Shown here: piece by piece, positions 1 to 5,846 of the stretch
Layout: every line of letters begins with the position of its first letter
Position numbering within the stretch: the stretch's first letter is position 1
Source of the DNA: Pedobacter sp. MC2016-05
Lineage (GTDB): Bacteria; Bacteroidota; Bacteroidia; Sphingobacteriales; Sphingobacteriaceae
Reading direction: 5' to 3'
Length of the DNA stretch: 64,000 nt
NCBI RefSeq assembly: GCF_026239735.1
Contig: NZ_JAPIVT010000005.1
Location: forward strand, 1 to 64,000
Program-made: the position numbers and the translations under genes
The notes under the pieces: model-generated
Seen by the model: the letters and a program-made list of their open reading frames with translations, nothing else
Database searches by the model: none
What the model was told of the DNA's origin: nothing

Positions 1-418
1 GACAGGGACGTCTTTAAGAGGTCAATCTCTCTTTTGGCTGTGGCAATCTCTTTAAGCAATTATTTTTAGTCGTATTGAAAGCAGCGACCTTCGTTTATGG
101 ATTATCGAATATTAACAGAAGCTAGTTTTTTGCCACGGAAACACTGAATTCACAGAATGGACAAACTTTCGTCATGCTGAGAGGTGATTTGTTTCATAAA
201 AATCAATATAAATGACGTTAAAAATGGTCGTCATTGCGAGGCACGAAGCAATCTCCTTTAATAAAATAATACAACCAATGAGATTGCTTCTCCCGATAAA
301 ATCGGGATTGCCTGCCTGCCGCAGACATGCAATGACAAAAAGTTAAAAACGTCAATGGTAATTCATTTCAGCATCTATCTCATTATGTTTATTGACTCCG
401 GCATTATTTCAGCATCTG
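1..418. other. Intergenic region with repeat elements, no gene seen
   Basis: No convincing coding frame is visible. The stretch holds an inverted relative of the CCGTGTATTCTGTG repeat (about 125-158) and a palindromic GTCATTGCGAG-type element (229-336), both also present near 27.4-27.7 kb. The rest is AT-rich sequence with no recognised signal. Confidence 0.6.
229..336. repeat. Palindromic intergenic repeat (CGTCATTGCGAGGC family)
   Basis: The left arm reads CGTCATTGCGAGGCACGAAG followed by CAATCT. The right arm starts AGATTGCTTC and ends GCAATGAC, so the ends form an inverted repeat. An inner piece, TCCCGAT-AAA-ATCGGGA, is itself a hairpin. Related copies lie at about 27379-27465 and 27581-27609. 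This is a dispersed extragenic element rather than a gene; its mechanism of spread cannot be seen here. Confidence 0.65.
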
Positions 419-1621
419 TCAAAACAACCTTAGCTGGTCATTCTTAGGTGGTTTCTCTTTTCCAAAAATTGTTCTTCCTCCATATTTCCAGCTTTCAGCT
501 CTTTCTTTTGCAATTACTTTATCGAAATCCATATTAGGGACAAAATCCGCTTCTGCGTTTCGAGCGATTTGATGTAAGGATTTTATAGCTTGTTGTTTAT
601 CTGCATTTCCGATTTTAGCTTTTTCAACTGCATTTTGAAGTACGCTGATGGTTTCATCATATACATTTACCGGAACAGGGAAGGGATGACCATCTTTTCC
701 TCCGTGAGCAAATGAATACCTTGCAGGGTCAGAAAAACGTGACGGGGTACCATAAATTACCTCGCCTACCAAAGCTAAGGATTGCAAGGTTCGTGGCCCC
801 ACTCCTTCCAATAAGAGTAATTCTTCAAAATCTGCTGGTTGCTTCTCTTGCGCCAGCCATAATATGCTGCCTAATCTTTTTAAATCAATGTCTTTTGCTT
901 TTACATCGTGATGTTTCGGCATGACTAACTTTTGAATTTCTGAAATCATTTTCACAGGAGATTCTTCGGTAATCTGCATCATCGTTTGCCTGGTAATATT
1001 TGCCTGGCTCGAAGTTAAGTTGAGAATCTGCCCTTGATTGATACCGCAAATTCCGGTGTGCGGTTCGTCAACAAAAGATGTGAGGTTTTCTGAATGCCAA
1101 TGATAACGCCGAGCAGTTGAGCTTTCATCACTCATACCTTGCTGAACAATTGCCCAATCACCATCGTTACTTAAAATAAAGCTGTGTAAGTACAATTGAA
1201 AGCCATCTTGAATCGCCGTATTATCTACTTTAGCACTCAATTTACTAGCTCTTACCAACTCCGTTCCATTAAGACCTGTTTGATCTGCAATTCTTAACAG
1301 TTCATTTGGTGTTTCTCGACTGAACTTGCCTTTTCCACCACAGATGTAAAGGCCTAATTCTTTAGAGAGAGGGTTAATTGCTTTCTTTAAAGCGCCCATA
1401 ACAGATGTGGTGATGCCTGACGAATGCCAATCCATTCCCATCACCGCACCCAGACTTTGAAACCAAAATGGATTGCTCAGTCTTCGAATTACTTCAGCTT
1501 TTCCATACTCCATCAAAATAGATTCCGTTATTGCCAAGCCAAGTTTAGCCATGCGTTGCGCCAACCAAGGTGGTACCTGGCCGTAATGTAAAGGTAAATC
1601 TGCGCTTCCTGATCTTTTCAA
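419..1621 (-). CDS. DUF763 domain-containing protein
   Basis: This roughly 400-residue protein is recognised as the DUF763 family from its N-terminus (KRSGSADLPLHYGQVPPWL) and the central segment with HWHSE and LLLEGVGPRTLQSLALVGEV. The latter looks like a helix-hairpin-helix, suggesting nucleic-acid contact. The function of the family is not established. The frame opens at 1630 with TTG, but that TTG lies inside a perfect -7 element (TAATTTTG, 1628-1635). I therefore place the start at the next TTG (1621), directly before the conserved KRSGSADLPLH. It is a single gene convergent with nothing, flanked by repeats and a tRNA. Confidence 0.85.
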   Translation of the reverse strand: MKRSGSADLPLHYGQVPPWLAQRMAKLGLAITESILMEYGKAEVIRRLSNPFWFQSLGAVMGMDWHSSGITTSVMGALKKAINPLSKELGLYICGGKGKFSRETPNELLRIADQTGLNGTELVRASKLSAKVDNTAIQDGFQLYLHSFILSNDGDWAIVQQGMSDESSTARRYHWHSENLTSFVDEPHTGICGINQGQILNLTSSQANITRQTMMQITEESPVKMISEIQKLVMPKHHDVKAKDIDLKRLGSILWLAQEKQPADFEELLLLEGVGPRTLQSLALVGEVIYGTPSRFSDPARYSFAHGGKDGHPFPVPVNVYDETISVLQNAVEKAKIGNADKQQAIKSLHQIARNAEADFVPNMDFDKVIAKERAESWKYGGRTIFGKEKPPKNDQLRLF

Positions 1622-1627
1622 TACTAA

Positions 1628-1635
1628 CAAAATTA
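1628..1635 (-). promoter_or_regulatory. -7 promoter element of the DUF763 gene
   Basis: TAATTTTG on the minus strand matches the Bacteroidota -7 consensus TAnnTTTG exactly. Its G is seven bases before the proposed TTG start at 1621, so the transcript would have almost no leader. No clear -33 TTTG is seen at the usual distance. Confidence 0.5.
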
Positions 1636-1672
1636 GTAAAAAAAATGAATTGAAGTTAGATGGCTGGTAAAT

Positions 1673-1706
1673 AAAAAAACCTTCAACTCTTTAAAGTTGA
1701 AGGTTT
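1673..1706 (-). terminator. Rho-independent terminator after tRNA-Arg
   Basis: Arms CCTTCAACT (1680-1688) and AGTTGAAGG (1695-1703) form a perfect 9-bp stem. On the minus strand the stem is followed by seven T residues (1673-1679), as expected for intrinsic termination just downstream of the tRNA. Confidence 0.85.
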
Positions 1707-1712
1707 AAATTG

Positions 1713-1786
1713 TACCCCGGAAGGGACTCGAACCCCTGACCCTCGGTTTAGAAAACCGACGCTCTATCCAGCTGAGCTACCGAGGC
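1713..1786 (-). tRNA. tRNA-Arg (anticodon TCT)
   Basis: The 74-nt cloverleaf can be drawn by eye. The acceptor GCCTCGG pairs with CCGGGGT with two wobble pairs. The D-stem is GCTC/GAGC, the anticodon stem TCGGT/ACCGA with loop TTTCTAA (anticodon TCT), and the T-arm carries the TTCGAGT loop. The discriminator base is A and the CCA end is not encoded. It decodes AGA, a preferred Arg codon in AT-rich Bacteroidota. A promoter lies upstream at 1806-1835 and a terminator downstream. Confidence 0.95.
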
Positions 1787-1805
1787 CCATTTTTGTAACG
1801 AGTTG

Positions 1806-1835
1806 CAAATATAGAAGTTCTATCTAATAAGCAAA
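1806..1835 (-). promoter_or_regulatory. Promoter of tRNA-Arg (TTTG-N18-TATATTTG)
   Basis: On the minus strand TTTG (1832-1835) is separated by 18 bases from TATATTTG (1806-1813), matching the -33/-7 pattern of Bacteroidota primary promoters. Transcription would begin near 1800, about 14 bases before the mature tRNA. Confidence 0.7.
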
Positions 1836-1895
1836 AATATATTTTAATTATTTCTGTTGATTTTTTTAGCTCGCTTTTAAAGCTTTAAAAACTAA

Positions 1896-2333
1896 TTAAT
1901 TAGCTTGATTACAATCTTTGCAAATGCCCGAAACAATCAGGTTCATATCCTCAATTTTGAACCCTTTCTCTATTTTCAATGATGGGATTTTAACATCATC
2001 AAGGCAATAAACCCTTAAACAGTTATTGCAATTGAAATGAACGTGTTCATCATGATGGTGATTTTCTGTACATGAACTGGAACAGATAGCATAATTAGCC
2101 GTTCCCTGTTTATCTAATATCCGATGTATAATCCCCTTTTCTTCAAAAGTTTTCAAAATCCGATACAAGGTAACCCGATCGATATCCTTTCCAATTACAT
2201 TCTCCAGGTAGGGTTGAGATGTGGCCGAATTTCGATGAGTAAGCACATCCAGCACTTGTAATCGAGCGCCAGTTCTTTTCAAACCATTTTTCAACAATAA
2301 ATCCTCGTAGGCTTGCGCTTCAATAGTATTCAT
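1896..2333 (-). CDS. Fur-family metal-dependent repressor
   Basis: This 145-residue protein has the length and architecture of Fur/Zur/PerR regulators. An N-terminal winged helix (about residues 15-85, with IDRVTLYRILKTFEEKGII as the recognition region) is followed by a metal-binding dimerisation domain. Visible ligands are the histidine cluster ENHHHDEHVHFNC and two CxxC pairs (CNNC and CKDC) for the structural zinc. It is the last gene of a minus-strand run that includes an ABC transporter and CxFCG proteins, 10 bases after the preceding stop. Context favours Zur (zinc) or Fur (iron); sequence alone cannot separate them. Confidence 0.88.
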   Translation of the reverse strand: MNTIEAQAYEDLLLKNGLKRTGARLQVLDVLTHRNSATSQPYLENVIGKDIDRVTLYRILKTFEEKGIIHRILDKQGTANYAICSSSCTENHHHDEHVHFNCNNCLRVYCLDDVKIPSLKIEKGFKIEDMNLIVSGICKDCNQAN

Positions 2334-2343
2334 AACCTTATTT

Positions 2344-2793
2344 TTAAATAATCAACTTCGCATTTACAAGAGAAACCGGTGGTTGGTAAGTGGCATTATC
2401 ATTAGTTAACTTCAAAATGCCTTTAACCCTAATTGGTTTGTCTGTAAATGCAATAGCATTTTCCATTTCTATCATCACCATTATTGGAACACCGTTCTGT
2501 CCACAAAAATAACATTGACTTATGGGTAAAGTTGCCAGTAAAAATTTTTGATGCTTCTGGCTATTTTTTATGGGAATTAAATACCCTTGCAAATCAAACA
2601 TTTTATTTTTAAACCTGGCGATGTTTTCACCATAAATAGGCAGTAACTCGTTTTTCTCCGTTAGTTCGAATTTCACCGTTCCAATTACATCCCAATTCAA
2701 TGATCTTAATTGATCGTTGTTGTTGTGTTTTTTAGTTTGGGCTGATGCTATTTGAACTATCAGAAACATCAGAATGATTAATCCATTTCTCAT
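2344..2793 (-). CDS. Secreted CxFCG protein, paralogue of the next gene
   Basis: The 149-residue product starts with a clear signal peptide (LIILMFLIVQIASAQ) and is predicted to be periplasmic. Its core carries the motif ISQCYFCGQNGVPIMVMIEM, a CxxC-like pair able to bind metal or form a disulfide, followed by a beta-rich end (PIRVKGILKL). The neighbouring gene encodes a clear paralogue with SCPFCGKGDIPSMIEVKM. The pattern resembles DUF3299-type proteins that accompany FtsX-like permeases, but I cannot confirm the family. The gene overlaps the upstream paralogue by four bases, indicating translational coupling. Confidence 0.72.
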   Translation of the reverse strand: MRNGLIILMFLIVQIASAQTKKHNNNDQLRSLNWDVIGTVKFELTEKNELLPIYGENIARFKNKMFDLQGYLIPIKNSQKHQKFLLATLPISQCYFCGQNGVPIMVMIEMENAIAFTDKPIRVKGILKLTNDNATYQPPVSLVNAKLII

Positions 2794-3230
2794 TTTACCA
2801 GTTTTGCTCCCAACAAAAAGAATTCTGATCGGTTATCTCCAGAATTATTGATTACAAATTTACCTTGTATTTTAATGGGCTTCTCTGTAAATGGGAGCGG
2901 GGTGGCCATTTTAACTTCTATCATCGATGGAATATCGCCCTTTCCACAAAATGGGCATGACTCTATCGGAACAATTGATAAAAGAAATTCTGAAAACTTA
3001 GATCCCACTTTGGTTGGATAGATATAACCGGGTAATTCGATGATTTTGTTGTTGAGTGCCATCAGTTCTGGAGGGAAAATACTTGCCCACTTTAAGGGCT
3101 CAACCTGCTTTTCATACCTCATCCCAATTAAGTTCCAATTTTTGGTACGCATATCTTTATGCACTTTTACTTGTGCTTTTAATTCAAGCATCGAGATGAA
3201 TAAGAAGGTAATGATTACTATTTTTTTCAT
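2790..3230 (-). CDS. Secreted CxFCG protein (first paralogue)
   Basis: This 146-residue exported protein has the signal peptide IVIITFLFISMLELKAQ. It shares its layout with the downstream gene: an NWNLIG segment near residue 30, LPGYIYPTK near 70, the CPFCG motif near 93, and PIKIQGKFVI near the end. The conserved Cys pair suggests metal or redox chemistry in the periplasm. Its stop and the next start overlap (2790-2793), and its own start overlaps the permease stop at 3230, so the three are translated as a unit. Substrate and partner are unknown. Confidence 0.72.
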   Translation of the reverse strand: MKKIVIITFLFISMLELKAQVKVHKDMRTKNWNLIGMRYEKQVEPLKWASIFPPELMALNNKIIELPGYIYPTKVGSKFSEFLLSIVPIESCPFCGKGDIPSMIEVKMATPLPFTEKPIKIQGKFVINNSGDNRSEFFLLGAKLVK

Positions 3231-4432
3231 TATTTCTCTTTTGAAAGTGTACGGGCAATATCAACTCGATATGTTTGAATGGCTGGCAATATAGAAGCAA
3301 CGACACCAATAATTAAACCGGCTACAATGAGGTAAAGTTCGTCAGTTACAAAGTATAATCCTGTTAATCTGGCTTGCGATGATTCTTGATAATGGCCAAT
3401 AATGTGTAATGCCAAGTGTCCGATAAACAATCCTAAAATGGCACCACTTACCGTAATTAGCAGACCTTCTAGCATCACCAAGAAAAATAATTTTGATTTG
3501 GAGGCACCCAAAGAACGCATTACAGCGAGGTCGTATTTTTTCTCTTTCATTGCGTTGTATAAACTTATAAAGACGCTCAAGGCTGATATTGCCATGATCA
3601 ATACAGCGAACCATTTTAAAGTTTCTATCCCTACACCAATAAGCGAAAACAACCTTGCGCTTTCCATCGCCGGAGATGCAGCTTGCATATTGGTGCTTTG
3701 ATTTACCATTCTGGGAAAAATGACAACCGACATTGGCGACCTGTATTGAATAAGGATGGAGGTAATTTCCTTGTTATTAATTTCAACTTCTTCTTGCGCT
3801 TCATGTTCCTCATGATCGGGTTCATGCATTTTATAGACACTACCAATATTGGTTAATATCAAGTTATCCGTAACATTTCCCTGCGCTTGCAGAATTCCTG
3901 TCACAGTATATGCATGGTGTTTGTGTTCGTCGCTTGCATCACTTAAACCATGTGCGCCGAAGAATTTATCACCCACTTTTAAATGCGCTTCTGCCGCCAC
4001 ACCGCTACCGATTGTCGCTTCTAAATCTCTCGACCAAAATTTCCCTGCGGCCAATTTTAAACCATATAAACTAACAAATCCCGAATCAGTACCCACAATT
4101 CTATGTCCTTGAAAGTTATCTCCCAAAGCCAAAGGAACCGCTCGTTTAACCATTGGATTCTCCATCAGTTCGGTTGCATCTTTTAACGGAATATTGCCGG
4201 TTGGGAAATCTATATGGTAAATGCTACTTAAAATTAACTGAAGCGGACTTCCTTTAGCGCCGACGACTAAATCGATGTCTTTCGCATTTTGCTCCAGCTT
4301 ATTTCCAATTTGTGTAGATGCCAAAAAAAGGATAGATAAAATGGCTACGCCAAACGCCACCAATATAATATTGAGAAACGTGGTGAGCTTATTCCTCAAT
4401 AGGTTTTTTGTACTTAGCCTTAATATGTTCAT
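3230..4432 (-). CDS. FtsX/MacB-type ABC transporter permease with histidine clusters
   Basis: The 400-residue protein has one N-terminal membrane helix (about residues 17-40), a large periplasmic domain, and three C-terminal helices ending in the FtsX-like domain (MRSLGASKSKLFFLVMLEG). This is the architecture of LolC/MacB-type mechanotransmission permeases. The periplasmic domain carries two His-rich patches, DEHKHHAY near 168-174 and HEPDHEEHEAQEE near 203-215, suggesting metal binding. It overlaps the ATPase gene by one base at 4432. Such permeases pull lipoproteins or peptides out of membranes; here the context suggests a metal-linked task. Confidence 0.85.
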   Translation of the reverse strand: MNILRLSTKNLLRNKLTTFLNIILVAFGVAILSILFLASTQIGNKLEQNAKDIDLVVGAKGSPLQLILSSIYHIDFPTGNIPLKDATELMENPMVKRAVPLALGDNFQGHRIVGTDSGFVSLYGLKLAAGKFWSRDLEATIGSGVAAEAHLKVGDKFFGAHGLSDASDEHKHHAYTVTGILQAQGNVTDNLILTNIGSVYKMHEPDHEEHEAQEEVEINNKEITSILIQYRSPMSVVIFPRMVNQSTNMQAASPAMESARLFSLIGVGIETLKWFAVLIMAISALSVFISLYNAMKEKKYDLAVMRSLGASKSKLFFLVMLEGLLITVSGAILGLFIGHLALHIIGHYQESSQARLTGLYFVTDELYLIVAGLIIGVVASILPAIQTYRVDIARTLSKEK

Positions 4433-5058
4433 TACAATAAATATTCCTTGTTAAGTTTATCTTTTACTCTTTTATCATGTGTGGCAATAACCAGCGAAGC
4501 GTGATTTTCTGCAGCCTGTTGAGTCAAAATTTTAAGTACATTATCAGCATTTTCATCATCTAAGCTCGATGTTGGTTCATCAGCAATTAACAAAGCGGGA
4601 CTGTTTACCAATGCCCGTGCAATGGAAACCCTTTGCAATTGTCCTTGGCTTAATTCTTCAGGATAGTTTTTTGTTTTATCTGCTAAACCCAAAGAAGAAA
4701 GCAGATCCATTACTCTTGATTGATTAATTTTTACTCCCGCCAAAGAGGAAGCCAGGGCCACATTATCGAATAGGTTTAAGCTTTTAATTAAGTGAGGTTT
4801 TTGAAATACAATGCCGATATTTTGTCCTCTGAAACGATCCATTTCTTTTTGAGATAAGCTGTAAATATCAGTCTCGTTTAATTTTACTTTGCCATTTTCT
4901 GGTTTCAGTAAACCCGAAATGATGTTTAACAAAGTGCTTTTCCCACTTCCCGATGCACCTAATAACAACCACTGTTCTTCATTAAGTATTTCCCAATCTG
5001 GAAATTTTAAAGTCGGACCGTTATGGTAGTTATGGGTTAGCGATTGAATACTGATCAT
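4432..5058 (-). CDS. ABC transporter ATP-binding protein (LolD/MacB type)
   Basis: This 208-residue cytoplasmic ATPase carries all nucleotide-binding motifs: Walker A (LGASGSGKSTLLN, near residue 33), Q-loop (GIVFQKPHL), signature LSQGQLQRVSIARAL, Walker B (LLIADEPTSSLDDE) and the H-loop (ATHDKRV). The length fits the MacB/LolD/FtsE group that partners FtsX-type permeases, and the permease follows with a one-base overlap. Its start lies two bases after the stop of a small lipoprotein gene (5061), so the operon probably begins with that gene. Confidence 0.9.
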   Translation of the reverse strand: MISIQSLTHNYHNGPTLKFPDWEILNEEQWLLLGASGSGKSTLLNIISGLLKPENGKVKLNETDIYSLSQKEMDRFRGQNIGIVFQKPHLIKSLNLFDNVALASSLAGVKINQSRVMDLLSSLGLADKTKNYPEELSQGQLQRVSIARALVNSPALLIADEPTSSLDDENADNVLKILTQQAAENHASLVIATHDKRVKDKLNKEYLL

Positions 5059-5060
5059 AT

Positions 5061-5210
5061 TTATTTTGATTTTTTTATTACCTGAATGTTTTTGATTGCG
5101 TAGCGGCGATAAAGTTCTTGTGCATTATCGGTGCCGTGCTTGCAAGCAGGGTTTAGGGTGCAAATGAAAGAAAGTGCAGCAACAAAAAGTAGTTTAATTT
5201 TTCTTTGCAT
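5061..5210 (-). CDS. Small putative lipoprotein heading the ABC operon
   Basis: A 49-codon frame encodes MQRKIKLLFVAAL followed by SFICTLNPACKHGTDNAQ and a basic tail ending VIKKSK. It shows a positively charged start, a hydrophobic stretch and a lipobox-like LNPAC with Cys at residue 23, so the mature form would be a lipid-anchored peptide of 27 residues. It stops two bases before the ATPase start and has a perfect -7 element (5215-5222) four bases before its ATG. Both points argue it is a real first gene of the operon. No family is recognised. Confidence 0.6.
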   Translation of the reverse strand: MQRKIKLLFVAALSFICTLNPACKHGTDNAQELYRRYAIKNIQVIKKSK

Positions 5211-5214
5211 GGTA

Positions 5215-5222
5215 CAAATATA
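5215..5222 (-). promoter_or_regulatory. -7 element, apparently leaderless, of the ABC operon
   Basis: TATATTTG on the minus strand matches TAnnTTTG. Only four bases (TACC) lie between it and the ATG at 5210, so transcription should start on or next to the start codon. A TTTA 18 bases upstream could serve as a weak -33 element. Confidence 0.6.
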
Positions 5223-5281
5223 TAATCCTTTTCTAGTAGGTAAATTGTTTAAATAGGATAGTTAAAATATAATTGATTGTT

Positions 5282-5677
5282 TTATTGATGGATGTGCTTA
5301 CAGCTTTTTGCCAGTTTTAGGTTGAAGAAATGTGCTCCAGCAATTGTAAATCCGCCAAGCGGAATTAAAATGGGTTCTAATGTTTCGATGCCTGAAAAAT
5401 GCCCCAAAAGTATGGCGCCAAAACCGAGTGCTAAAATTACCATCGGATAGAGGTTATGATGAACTTTTCGATAGGATGTGCTTAAAGCCCATACGCCAAT
5501 AAATAGGGAAAGAAGAATCATCGAAATTTCTAATGCTGGAGTGGCTAAAAACTCTAATCCCCACAAGGGTAGAAGCGTAAATAAAAACGGGAGAATCGCA
5601 CAATGAACAGCGCAGACAGTAGACGCTGTTATTCCCAGTTTATCAAGATTTATCGTTTTAAAATTTTTCATCATCAT
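5282..5677 (-). CDS. MerC-domain integral membrane protein
   Basis: This protein of about 131 residues has four predicted membrane helices. Near the start it carries the MerC-type motif STVCAVHCAILPFL, whose cysteines and histidine sit in the first helix; a CKHIH motif closes the C-terminus. MerC proteins were described as mercury importers, but chromosomal Bacteroidota copies are usually next to metal regulators and receptors. A longer TTG-initiated frame to 5704 exists. I prefer the ATG cluster at 5671-5677 because the extension adds nothing conserved and runs towards the shared promoter region. It diverges from the TonB receptor, consistent with joint metal control. Confidence 0.82.
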   Translation of the reverse strand: MMMKNFKTINLDKLGITASTVCAVHCAILPFLFTLLPLWGLEFLATPALEISMILLSLFIGVWALSTSYRKVHHNLYPMVILALGFGAILLGHFSGIETLEPILIPLGGFTIAGAHFFNLKLAKSCKHIHQ

Positions 5678-5726
5678 AAGTTTACCAGTCAAATATAAAA
5701 GCAATTATGTTGCATTTATTATTCTT

Positions 5727-5741
5727 TGCAACTAAATTGCA
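5727..5741. promoter_or_regulatory. Candidate Fur/Zur operator between MerC-like gene and TonB receptor
   Basis: TGCAACT-A-AATTGCA is a 7-1-7 inverted repeat with six of seven arm positions matching, the geometry bound by Fur-family dimers. A further TTGCA half-site lies just upstream (5710-5714). The outer sequences GCAATTATG and CATGATAATTGC mirror each other around it. It sits in the divergent region between two likely metal-responsive genes. Confidence 0.45.
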
Positions 5742-5846
5742 TTTTCATGATAATTGCTTTGATGTTCGTTTGTCAAAATTTATTATTTGATATATTTAAA
5801 AATAAATTTAGATTTGTCTAAAAATATATTTAGATCATATCATTCC

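Noticed and set aside
712..924. Plus-strand 70-codon frame inside the DUF763 gene
   Set aside because: It is antisense to a recognised family, has no promoter or coding signature of its own, and is a typical shadow frame.
5787..5846. Longer TonB receptor starting at TTG 5787
   Set aside because: It would place 20 polar residues before a clean signal peptide and overlap the leader inverted repeat.
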